DNA from: Gymnopilus junonius
Lineage: Eukaryota > Basidiomycota > Agaricomycetes > Agaricales > Galerinaceae
DNA: 64,000 bases
Direction: 5' to 3'
NCBI GenBank assembly: GCA_015501075.1
Contig: JADNYJ010000020.1
Coordinates: 186,001-250,000 of the forward strand
Each line of letters opens with the position of its first letter. Within the stretch, counting starts at the first letter, position 1. Made by a program: the position numbers and the translations under genes. Under the pieces are notes generated by a model. The model ran no database searches, was not told where the DNA came from, and worked only from the letters and a program-made list of their open reading frames with translations. Positions 46,965 through 58,145 of this stretch are shown here, one piece after another.

Positions 46965-47967
46965 ATGGCCAACACCACAGTCACCGGCGCGCAAGCCATC
47001 CATGGCCAAAACCTCAGGTGCTGCTTCTGCTGCCTTCGTTGTCTGGAGATGGCTGCTGATTTTTTTAAGTTTTTGGTCGAGACAGTCATCCGAAATAGAA
47101 TTTATGAATCAACGTATTGGAAAGAACATTGCTTTGCTCTGACAGGTATCATTCTATGCCGCATCTAATTCCATACTTAAGCTTATGCGGCTTGTCAGCC
47201 GAGTCTCTCATAGACAAAGCAACTGAAATTCGATTTATTGGTGGTGTCTATGGGAACCAGAGGCCCACGGAGTTCCTATGTCTACTACTCAAGCTTTTGC
47301 AAATTCAACCGGAGAAGGAAATCTTAGTGGAGTACTTGCGAGCTGACGAATTCAAGTCAGTTTGAACTACAGTTACAATGAAAAACAGGGAGAACTAATG
47401 CACAGAATAGATACCTACGGGCACTAGCAGCGCTGTACATTCGAATGACGTTCCGTGCCGTTGATGTATATGAACTTCTAGAGCCTTTACTCAAAGATTA
47501 CCGCAAATTAAGGCTGAGGAATATAAGTAAGTAATCCTTGACGTCAGAGTGTCACAACCCTTTTATGTTCGTCAGGTGGTTATTCCTTGGTGTTCGTGGA
47601 TGAATTCGTTTATGAGTTGTTAACTGAGGAAAGAGTTTGTGACATAATTATGCCCCGATTGCCCAAAAGACAGGTTCTCGAAGAGAACGGTGAGCTGGGG
47701 CCTCGCAAAAGTCATTTACTTACTGCAATGGAAGGTGAGAGCGATCACGAAAGTGAAAGGAGCAAAAGCCGAGGCACAAGTCGTAGCACAAGCAGCCGGG
47801 GTAGTAGAAGTAGGAGCAGGACTAGAAGTCCAATTGTCCGATCTATACAAAGTCGAAGGCGAAGCCCGTCAGATACAGGCTCAAGATACGTGTCCCGTAG
47901 TCCTTCGAGGTTATTATCTCGTTCTCCTTCACCAGGGGCAAAATTGGAAGATATGGATGTAATTTGA
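46965..47967 (+). CDS. PRP38: Pre-mRNA splicing factor Prp38
   Basis: U4/U6.U5 tri-snRNP-associated factor needed for spliceosome activation. Conserved blocks after splicing: TVTGAQAIHGQN, FLVETVIRNRIYESTYWKEH, CFALTAESLIDKATEIRFIG, GVYGNQRPTEFLCLLLKLLQ, RALAALYIRMTFRAVDVYEL, LEPLLKDYRKLRLRN and FVDEFVYELLTEERVCDIIM. The end is an Arg/Ser-rich tail (RSTSSRGSRSRSRTRSP) ending KLEDMDVI, typical of splicing factors. The intron before YLRALAA uses acceptor AATAG rather than the CAG five bases earlier. At the first donor the genome lacks one C (near 47012) needed to read GQNPQ and stay in frame. Convergent with uL15m with only 32 bases between stops. Confidence 0.93.
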
Positions 47968-47999
47968 CGAAATCTGATATTAGACGATTATATATAATA

Positions 48000-48943
48000 C
48001 TACCTCTTCTGTTCTTCAATTTCCTCTTTCTTCCAGCGACCCAATTCATTCGACAATAGCTTCCATCGTTCCTCCACGAAAGGCATGCCCTTCAAAAATT
48101 CGAGTGTAGCGGGAGACATAAATCCCCGATTTTTGTGTTTCCCATACCAGACTAAATGAATGGCATTTGGCTTCTTAACAGGGCAACAATAACGGATTAA
48201 CTCACTGATATCTTCGCGACGGGTAGGAGCTGCAGATATTCTGTCTGCACGCCCTTCAACACAGTCTTGCAGGGCAAGCTTGTTATAATATTTGCAAACC
48301 ACCTTTCCGCCAGATTCCTCTATGGCCGAAATAGCGCTCTTGCTGGCGCGTGAAGCAATAATGTAAATCGGTGTCCTGAAGTATTGAGCACCCTAGCATA
48401 CAGCATCACATTCGATTAGGCTTTCACGAATTTGCTCGAACGACTCACGTCCCCTAGAACCTTTATACCGTCTTGCACATTATGGACACATCCGCTGAGT
48501 ACTAAATCCCGGGCAGTTATAGGGTTTTCCGGGGTCGAAGTCAAGCGCCCTTGGTCTATCCAATGTTGGATTCTGTCGAGATTCACAGGCGCATACAACT
48601 TCTCGTTGCTGGAAGGAATTTGAGGTAGTAATTTCATACAAGAACGATGACGACGTACTGATTTACAAAACCGCGTTTGGGAAAGAGTTTTGTAATGGGT
48701 GTCTGACCACCCTCAAACCCAGGTCGTATACCGGGTCCTGAACGCGACTTTTGTCCATTCGAACCACGGCCAGCGGTCCCTCCGTACCCAGAACCTTGAC
48801 CTCGACCAACTCGTTTTTGCTAGGACTAACATCAGAGCTACAATGGTGAAATGACAGAATAAACCTCTTACATTATGTTGGGAACCAGGGGAAGCCTTTA
48901 AGTTGGCGAGTGACACACGGGCTGTACGAACCCTAGAAGCCAT
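48000..48943 (-). CDS. Mitochondrial large ribosomal subunit protein uL15m
   Basis: Mitochondrial ribosomal protein of the L15 family. The N-terminus ([20 protein letters not shown]) is basic and continues SQHN into a second exon with the signature [36 protein letters not shown]. Next come [60 protein letters not shown] and a C-terminal extension ([39 protein letters not shown]) that is longer than bacterial L15 and common in fungal mitochondrial copies. Four exons, frames clean, stop TAG at 48000-48002. Divergent from MOD5 with 110 bases between starts, so both mitochondrial/tRNA functions may share a promoter region. Confidence 0.92.
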
Positions 48944-49053
48944 GGTGTCGGGGGAATAGCAACCGGTCTAATAAAAAAGTAAACGGCCAAACAAACTGTT
49001 CGGCCCGACTGATCCGTCTCACACTCTCATTTTGACACTGTTCTGCTTGTCGA

Positions 49054-50898
49054 ATGGCTCTCTCATTTCGTCCTCTTGTCGCAATATGTGGCACTACAGG
49101 TGTCGGAAAATCCAAGCTTGCCATTGAATTGGCACTCCATATAAACAATTCTAATGCGAAATACCCCTGGCGATGCGCCAAGGTCATTAACGCAGATTCC
49201 ATGCAAGTTTACAACGGCCTCGATGTAATCACAAATAAAGTTCCCGAGCAAGAACGGCATGGCATTCCGCATCTTCTGATGGATTTCAAACGACCTGGCG
49301 AGCAATATGTCGTCGGTGAATGGGTACAAGATGCCATAAAGTTGGTCAGTTGGAGTTGTTCGCCTTTGAGCAACTGAGTGCCATCTATTACATCCCTTAG
49401 ATTGATGAAATGCATGAGAACAACGAACTACCAATTGTCGTTGGAGGCACCTCGTACTGGATGCAGCATCTCATTTTCCCCAATCGCCTTGTTTCGAAGC
49501 AACCGTCTCTCTACCCAAGCAGTCCTGCTTGGTCTGAGGAGCTCAAGGCATCGATATCATCTCTTTCCCCAGAACTCTTATCACTATTTGAAAACCTTCC
49601 GGTAGAAGCGCCTTCAGCAAAATTGGACCCAGACCACGCTTTCAAGCTTCACAGCATTCTTTCTATTTTGGATTCAAGCGTATCTCAGAGATGGCACTGG
49701 AAAGACACGCGGAAAGTGCTCAGAAATCTAAAAATTATCAAGGAATCGGGGAAACGGCCGAGTGAAATCCTTCTTGAACAATCTACCACACATACAGATA
49801 TTAAGACAAGGTTTGTCAAGCGTTAAGTCTCGCTGTCAAAGTCTCCCTGAGTCGGTTACATACTTAGATTTCATACAGTATGCTTTTGGCTGTATGCTGA
49901 ATCTGCCGAACTAGGCGGTCGACTTGACGCACGTGTAGATGATATGATTTCAGTATGTATCTCATAGTTCGCACCGCTGCATAGCTCAGCTCACTTATAG
50001 CAAGGCCTGATTGATGAAGTGCGGCGCCTTCGCCAATTGGCAAACGCGAAAGCATCAGATCCTCTCGAAACCCACCGGACTATATCTGTCATGGATTACA
50101 CCCTTGGTATTTATCAGTCCATAGGTAATTAGCTTTTCCTATACAAGAACGTTGCTGATCGTTGTATCCCAGGTTACAAAGAATTTTGCACCTACCTGGA
50201 TGCGCCTTCAGATTCTTCCTTTAAAGAAGCTCAAGAGCGTATGAAGATATCGACTAGGCAATATGCCAAACGACAGATCTCATGGATCCGAAACAAACTG
50301 ATTCCTGCTGTGGAAGAAGCCAATCTCGGGGGAGATGACCTTCCATTTTATTTATTGGATGCTACCGGTAAGATAGGTGCAATTCAAATATATGCAACTT
50401 GGTCATTTGTTTCTTCTAGTTTTGGGGGATGATTGGTCAAGGAATGTGCAGATGCCTGCCACAGAAATTCTCGCTGGTAAACTAGATTTTCTGATGAAAT
50501 AACATCATTACTAATAATTCTTGAACTGAAATTTATAGCATTTCTGGTTCGGGACGGATCACCTTTACCTCATCCAAAATCACTCTCAGTCTCAGCTTCC
50601 AAGATGCTCAGCACAGAGCGAAAGGACATCAAGTAAGCCCTCTATGTGTAATTTTGATTCATGTATTGATACTTAGTTAAAAAAATCCAGACCAACATCG
50701 GTATTGGAGGTCAGGAAGAGACAAGTCTGTTCTATCTGTACTGTACAAGAAGACCGCCCTGTAATGATCGAGGAAGGCTCGGAATGGGAACTCCATCAGA
50801 AATCCCGTGCCCACCGCCGGCTTGCTGGTCGGGTGGCTCGCCAAAAACGAGAGTTTTGCACGCTTCAATCTGAATCCAAAGAACGATCCGGCAGGTGA
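49054..50898 (+). CDS. MOD5: tRNA dimethylallyltransferase (isopentenyltransferase, Mod5 type)
   Basis: Adds an isopentenyl group to A37 of tRNAs reading UNN codons, in cytosol and mitochondria. The P-loop is VAICGTTGVGKSKLAIEL. It is followed by KVINADSMQVYNGLDVITNK, HGIPHLLMDF, LPIVVGGTSYWMQHLIFPN, WHWKDTRKVLRNLKIIKESG, FWLYAESAELGGRLDARVDD and the tRNA-binding RQYAKRQISWIRNKLIP. The C-terminus carries a matrin-type zinc finger CSICTVQEDRP with two downstream His (LHQKSRAHRRLAG), as in eukaryotic enzymes, and ends in a basic tail. About seven exons. Start at ATG 49054 directly before the P-loop leaves little room for a mitochondrial presequence, so dual targeting would need an upstream start. 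Confidence 0.94.
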
Positions 50899-51119
50899 AG
50901 ACAAGCATTCGATGCTGCTTTTGCGCCCTTTTCGAACTGTGTTATTTTCAATGACGTATGTCATTAAACACAGAAGAGGATTCATGTCGAGCATGAGTAG
51001 AACATCGTAGAAGTACATGTAATATACATTTCGAAAACTCAAAGTGGTGAACAGGAAATACCGACGACTTACTTCAGATTCTTCACCTCACTTCCAAACC
51101 AAAGACCGCAAAAGATATA

Positions 51120-52972
51120 TCAATCTTCTTGCATTGCCCACTCAATCAACCAGCTTTCCCAGCCAGTCCAAACATCATCTTCTATATTGACTTCATTGAA
51201 GGAGCCATGATGGTGGTGCCCTTGCCTGTGTCCCCTAGGGTCGAGCAACTTGTCAATGACATGGATGGCACCATTCAACCCAACGATGTCAGGCTCGGTG
51301 ACCAGTTGTCGGTTAACATAGATCCTTGTGTCAATTATGTAAGGTCTTTTAGTAGGAAAAGGGAAGTTAATCTTATTCTGTGCGACGTGGGCGTGAATAG
51401 TATGGTTGGCGAGCAAACTGTGAAGATCAAAGTCGATTGAAATAATTGGCTCTAGAGGTGGTTTGTTCGCATTTTGTCCTCCTAAAAAGATAGCTAAAGG
51501 GCTGCAAATAAGGCATAAGGAAGCTTGTGATTATAGCAGACATAAAGTTCGACCAATCACGTACCTCAGGATTAGAGAGTAAGGTCGACCTTGCACTTGA
51601 ATGGACCCATGACAAGGAGCCAACTCTGTATTTTTGTGACCATGAGAAGTGTGGAAATAGTCTAAAATTCCGGAAGTTAATATCTATGAACACCCATAAG
51701 TAGGAAATTTCTGACTCGAATGAAGTACTGTGTGTGGGACTATGTGATACTGAAGCAATTTCTTCAACGTTCGCTCACCGAACGGGGAGAACAAATAAGA
51801 CCGGAGGTTCCTTGGCAAAGCTTCGAAGGCTCGATTGGTTGGAGCAAATATCGTCACCAAAGGAGTCCCTTTAAGACCCTTACCACGGACCCAGCGGAGG
51901 TCAAGGTTTCGTGTGAGGCCTGAACGCTGCAAAGCAGAGGTCTGGAGATAATTGTCAATATCAATTAAAGCAAAAGGTAAACCACAATACCAAGGTAGAG
52001 AAAAAGCGAGGAAACATGTAGAGCTCCTGGAATATCGAAGGAGGTGGAAAAAGAGGGCCATCAACAACATGTATTATGCCTAGAAATTTAGCAACACAGA
52101 TTACCCATTATCTCCCCTAGGGAAGAAATAAAATGCACACCATTAGTTGCTTTGACATTTGGTTTGGATATCCTTCTGAAAAAATTAATCTTGGTGGCAG
52201 GTGGAATGTAAGTTTGCGTCACTCTGAGACGCAAAGCCTCATCGTCGAAAACACCGCCAATGACAAGATTAGTAGGGTACGTCAGGTTGTGACCCAAGTC
52301 AGTAGTATCGTATTCGGCAGTAGGAATGATATGATAATTCAAGATTGCACGAAGAATGAGTTTGAGTGCTTTCCTCCATTTGTCATGCTTGCCTTCCTCC
52401 GATGAAAGCGATTCGAGGTTGTCGAGAAGATCAAAAGCAGCTTTGACATCTTTGAACAGCGTTAGTACCGGGTCGAAGTTTAGGTCTTTAATACGCTGTT
52501 CAAACGAGGAATGTGGTGTGATCAAAGCAGAATCAATGCGCTGATGATGATGGTCTGGGAGGCGCAGTACTTCGTCCGGAGGGGCAAAAAATGTAAGGCT
52601 GAAAAAGTGGCCGTTTAGTTTGGAGTTCCCCAGTGGGAAAGAAGTACTTCCTGTGCAGATGAATTATTCAAGAGTGACGCGACATCCTCGACAAAATCAA
52701 GTGCTTTCGTTAAGCGCGAAAAGCTGGAGAAGTCGGTTAAAGAGTTGGATCAAGGACAAAAAAGTGGCCTACCTTGGGTTGCTAGAGATCTGCTCGTAAA
52801 TCGTTCCAGTCTCAGATGGCTTGTGCAAGACCGGACGAGGAAACTTAGCAGAGAGCGGTTCTTGTCCACCGCTGCCGATATCCAACAAGTTTGGAGGATC
52901 TTGTACGAGAGAAACCGAGAAGGCAGAGCTCAGGGAAGTGCAAACTAGCAGCAAGGGCGATTGTAGTCGCAT
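51120..52972 (-). CDS. Secreted fasciclin (FAS1) domain protein
   Basis: Extracellular adhesion-type protein. ATG 52972 starts a good signal peptide (MRLQSPLLLVCTSLSSAFSV). An earlier in-frame ATG at 52999 would add nine residues before it. Two FAS1 repeats are visible. The first spans FDPVLTLFKDVKAAFDLLDN, ILRAILNYHIIPTAEYDT, YPTNLVIGGVFDDEALRLRV, GVHFIS. The second spans LVTIFAPTNRAFEALPRNLR, LLQYHIVPHTVLHSN, and the closing segment LNGAIHVIDKLLDPRG. The C-terminus has a His cluster (GHRQGHHHHGSFNE) followed by an acidic Trp-rich end. Several introns of about 50 bases. No clear GPI-anchor signal at the end. A cell wall or surface role is inferred from family membership only. Confidence 0.85.
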
Positions 52973-53154
52973 TGCAAGAGGAATATACCAAGGATCCACA
53001 TCGGAATTTCAAATTTAAGTGGGCAAGCTGCAAGACGTCATTTCCATTCACGCGTCGCTTAGTCAACGGCTCCTTCACTATTACTTAATACTATTACCCG
53101 TTACAGCAGTGACCTTCACTTACTTGAGCTTCGAGGAGAGTATATGTTACTCAT

Positions 53155-56100
53155 ATGAAACGGAAACCGAGCCCATCTCACAGTAGTTCTTCTTTAAAGA
53201 AACAACGAACACCCCAAAATGTAGATGTTACTTCAAACGACTGGCCTGAGTACTTTGAAACCGTACGTATCGACACCCTATGCCAACTCGCTCCTTCTCA
53301 ACCCTCTTCAGCTATACAAGGTGAAGGAGCAACATGCGCCGCTCAATGGCTTACCATTTGTTCATTGAAAATAAGTAGATATTCAAAGTGAGTATCACCT
53401 CAAAGGGGAACGAATTGAAATTGATATGTCTGCAAGGCCATCAACACAGTTTTAGCCTTTGTTTCCTCAAAAAAGCAGCTTGCAACAAGTTTCTCCTCCA
53501 TCAGATCATCTGTTGAAGGTCTATTAAAACAGTATTCAATGTTTTCTTTTAATTTTTATCAGCTTTCAGCTGATTCGAATATCTAGTCCTTTGGAAATTG
53601 CTAAGGTCTCTGAAATCAAGTGCGCTATTATCTATTTGCAGGCTGCAGGCACCTAACTGTATTAACATCGGATAGGGCATTAATGCCCGACATTGTCAAG
53701 TTTTCATACGTCCGACTATCTGATTTGGAGTTGAACGAGGAGAATTCAAAGACATTTTCTCGAAACGAGGATTATTCGAAGGCGGCGTCTGGCAAATCAT
53801 CTAATCCCCAGTCCGGTCAAGTTCTTGTCCTCCAATTTGCAGATAAATTAAATGGCAGGAAGGTTCAGAACACTAGCTCATCGTGAATATTTCCTCTATA
53901 CTGTTCATATGGTTATCTTACTGCCCTCCGCTTATGGATTAGTACCCTGTTTTCAGGCTCTGCGTCCTCCCACGCATCCCTTAAAAAGCTTATAGAAGCT
54001 AGAAATGAGAGGTTCATGACAGCCGTCAATGAGTGAGTCTCACTTTGAAGCAGAAGATTGACTTTCTTTTTCTTTTTCCAGGCTCCTTGCGGCTACTCCA
54101 GCTGGTGACGATCCTGTTAATTTACTCGTAACTGCAGGGCGCACTTACGTACCGGTAAACCATTCTTCACCCGATGCGCCCAAAGAAATATCCATCCCAG
54201 AAGAAAGAGCCACTGTAGGGCAAATCATAACGGACATTAAGGGCTCAATCTGGTACAAGGACCAAATTGTCTATCGATGTCTAGTAAGTGCAAAACTAGC
54301 ACAAGCAGGTAACAAGTATACAGCAAACAGAAAGAGTGCCTTGCTCAAAGCAGTGAGTAGGAATTTTGGACCCACCAATCTCTCCAACCATCGCAGCTGC
54401 CGTGCTTCAATCGCGTAACATCCGAGCATTGTACACTCATCAAGTAGATGCCATTCAAGCAATGAGAAGGGGAAAACATGTTGTCGTATCCACAAGTACT
54501 GCATCAGGGAAAAGTGTAATTTATCAGGTTGGTTCTCTTATATTCTGTGAGACTGCAGTCTGCTCGATACAAGGCAGGTTCCGTTGCTGGCGTGTCTGGA
54601 GGAAGATATACATGCCACAGCTATGTTAGTCTTCCCCACAAAGGTATATATTATCAGTAAACCAGTAAACCTCAATCAGTCAAACTGAAGAGGCATTAAT
54701 GAAAAGGCCTTAGCCCAGGATCAAAAGTCGGCCCTCGAAAAACTCATCCAAGCATTGCCTGACCTATCTCATGTTAAAGTGCGGAAAATCTATCCATTTA
54801 CTACATCTGCTCTGCATTTACATTTTCACAGATTGCCACATACGACGGCGATACGCCTCAAGATGTTAGAGCAGGTAACATCAAGTCTTTACTGCGGTCA
54901 GCAACGTGCAGACTCTTTATCTGTTTTTCAAGAGATTCGAGAAACTGCTGCAGTCATTCTTACTAATTTTGCAAGTGGACGACGCATTACCAGAGCCCAT
55001 ATTATCTGCTAATGTTGCATAGGATATGTTACATGCTTCCATCCTCCCGAACGAAGAGAGATGGCGAAGGTGGGACCCTTCCTTGAACGTGCTGATAGGT
55101 CTCAATAACTTTGACGATGTGAAGTTTTTTGAAAAGATTGAAGGTAGCTCCTCCCATGGTTCCCCCGATGAAAACGATCCATGGAACTTGATACTTAGAT
55201 CTTTGCCGTCGACGAGCTCCATTACTATACAGGCCTTTTTGGAAGGTAGTAGAATGTCTATTCAAAGCCTCTGCAACGTTTGATTTGACTGGTATCTGCA
55301 GTCATGTCGCCTATATTCTCCGCCGCTTCCGCAGGGTTTGCGCAGCCATCGGAAGTTCGTTTGTTTGCGCATCCGAATGTTCGCTACGAGGCTCACAAAA
55401 TTTGATAGATCGACGAATGCAATTCATCTCGTGCAGTGCCACACTGGCGAACCCAGCAGAGTACATGTCAGAAATGTTCGCTTTGCACGCCAATCAAGTG
55501 GAAGTCGTTTCCAACGATGGTGCCCCTGCTGGGAGCAAAGAATATCTCATTTGGAACCCTCCCTTCATCGACGTTATGGACCACTCCCTTGGGAGAAAAT
55601 CTTCTTTATCGGAGGCCAGTAATTTGATGCGATTTCTTATGAAAAAGGGTATGAGAGTAATACTTTTTTGCAAGGTTGGTCTACGTTGGTTTCCCTTTTT
55701 TTCTGGTTCTTAAGCGACTGTCTTTGATAGATACGCAAAGTTTGTGAATTGGTAAGGCATCTTCACAGACTGTGCAGAAACCGATTTTAACTCATACATC
55801 AAAATAGGCAATGAAAACGATAAAGGCCGACTTAAGTAACGAGGGTCGTCTAGATATTGTTGAAAAGATTAGGGTCTACAGGGGAGGTAACACAGCTTCG
55901 AATTTGTTCTAATTCTTGCTAAAGATTGCCCCTGCCTTTAACAGGTTACTCTCGTGATGTGAGAAACATCATCTCGCAGACATATGCGACACTGATTGCT
56001 CCCAGGACCGTCGCCGGATTGAACACGAAGCCTTTTCAGGTCAGTTGCTGGGTATCGTCGCCACCAATGCTCTAGAGCTTGGAATCGACATCGGGGCTCT

Positions 56101-58098
56101 AGATGCAGTAATCATGCTCGGATTCCCCATCACGGTGTCAAACTTCGTAAATATTGGGTTTCTTTGCAAGTTGCGAAAGATGTTTTAAAGCTGTCAAATA
56201 GAAACAGCAAGCAGGAAGAGCTGGCCGCCGGTCTCAAGACTCCCTTGCAATAATGGTCGTAGACCCATTCCCTATTGACCAACATTTCGTCAACAACCCG
56301 TCTGATCTATTGGAGAACTCACTGGATGACCTTGTAATTGATCTAGACAATGAGATGGTACTTGAAGGTTATTCCCCCGTCATGAAAGAATTCGATAGGT
56401 GATTCTCACGCCTTGACATCAGCTCACCTTCAATGTGCTGCGTATGAAATGCCTTTGACAGGTGAAGATGAGAAATGGTTTGGTCCATCGACTATAAGCC
56501 TGTGCCAGAAGGCACTTAAAAAGGATGATGCTGCATGGTAAGGCTTTCGTACCCCGAGTTCTTCAGCCAAATGACAGATAATACCTAGGTTTCACACGCA
56601 TCCAAAGTTTCTACCTTTTCCATCTAGACATGTTTCCATTCGTATGCTTCCTGTATCTCTCTTGGCCTTATCCGTTAAAAATTCCACAGGTGGCGCACAA
56701 GAAGAGACTTACATGGTCGTGGAGGTCGCGGATAACGGCGCACAGCAGATTAATCACAAGCTGGAGGACGTTGAATTCTCGCGAGCTTTGTTTGAATTGT
56801 ATGAAGGGGGAGTGGTATGTTCCTGTGACCTGGAATAAGTATGAACCATTTTAAAATAACTCCTACCACAGTTCATGCATCAAGGACAGACTTTCATTGT
56901 AAGTAACTACCTTACGTCACCGCCGCATGCTCTAAAACACAGATTTTGTAGGTCAAGGAAATCAGCCATGATTCAAAAGTTGCCAAAGTCGTACGGGCTG
57001 ATGTCAACTACATAACTTCACCTCGGTAAGAGCCTGAACACCTCCAATCGGCATGATTTCTGGTCTTTACAACTTTTGTCCACATATATCGACCTGCCTC
57101 CTTGTATCAGTGATTTCACGTGAGCAAAGCAAAATATCGGGAGATTAATCATGCTAATCATGCTCTCTGCTTCAGGCGCATTTTGCCTCTTCACACCTTC
57201 CGTATCTTAGCGATTAATCAAAATCTTGTCCAATTTGGTAGTGAGTAAATTTCATGATCATTTGTGGACCCAGACTCAGCGGATTTAGGAATGAATATAT
57301 GCACCAAAGTATTTGGTATGTTACAGACTAATTGACTGAATGTTTCTGGTTCAACGAAAGAGAACAGGCTTCTTCAAGATCAGGTTTGGAGACAGCTTTA
57401 TGGCTGATTTTTATCCATCTGAATACTGTATTCCTTTCAGTGAAGGTGTAGTCTTAGACGCAGTTGAATTATTGACTTCCCCATGGGAAAGGGAGACAGT
57501 CGGCTTTTGGATAGATTTACCGAACGAGATATTGCGCGATCTGATCTCAGAAGGGATTGACGGTGCAGCAGCCATTCATGCTGCTGAACATGCGTTTCTG
57601 AACCAGTTCGCACTATCTGAGGATGTGAAAACAGACTGCCGAGTTGCGAAAGAAGAATACGAAGATGCAGAAAGCCCTGCAAAGCGACCACCAAGGTGAG
57701 ATGACTTTTACAAGCCCGAGCGCCTGCTTTTACGATGTGGAATGGCAGGTTGATTTTCTACGATGCTGCTGGGAAAACGGGAGGCGTTGTTTCAAGAGTA
57801 TTTGATCTTGGTAAATTAAGTCTACTCGCTAAAAGAAAATCTGATTATTCACTTAAAATAATTTCAAGCCGAAACAATCTTCAATCGAGCCCGTATGGCT
57901 GTCGATGGCTGTCAATGCGATGACGGGTGTTCATTATGTATGTTACTGTGTGTATCTCTGTAACAATGCTGAAGGACACTACACGCAGGCGTACAAAGCA
58001 CCACTTGTAAGGATGCAAATCTAATCTCGTCGAAGATTGGCGCACGTATCATCCTTAATGGCTTGCTGCGCACAAACGTCAACAATAAAAACGACTAA
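53155..58098 (+). CDS. HRQ1: RecQ-family-like helicase Hrq1 (DExH, DUF1998-containing)
   Basis: 3'-5' DNA helicase of the Hrq1/RECQL4-like group acting in crosslink repair and telomere maintenance. N-terminus [20 protein letters not shown], then two 9-base exons (53312..53320 LYK, 53379..53387 IFK) before [20 protein letters not shown]. Helicase motifs: Walker [86 protein letters not shown] and an arginine-finger region at [15 protein letters not shown]. The C-terminal domain has [18 protein letters not shown] and ends with the cysteine cluster [11 protein letters not shown] and [13 protein letters not shown] before stop 58096-58098. Intron 54971..55022 is GC-AG. The join around 54290-54365 needs a frame change I could not resolve. 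Confidence 0.87.
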
Positions 58099-58145
58099 GT
58101 CAGTGCTTCCTCGATTGTTCAGAATGACTTCCCAGTACTTAGTAA

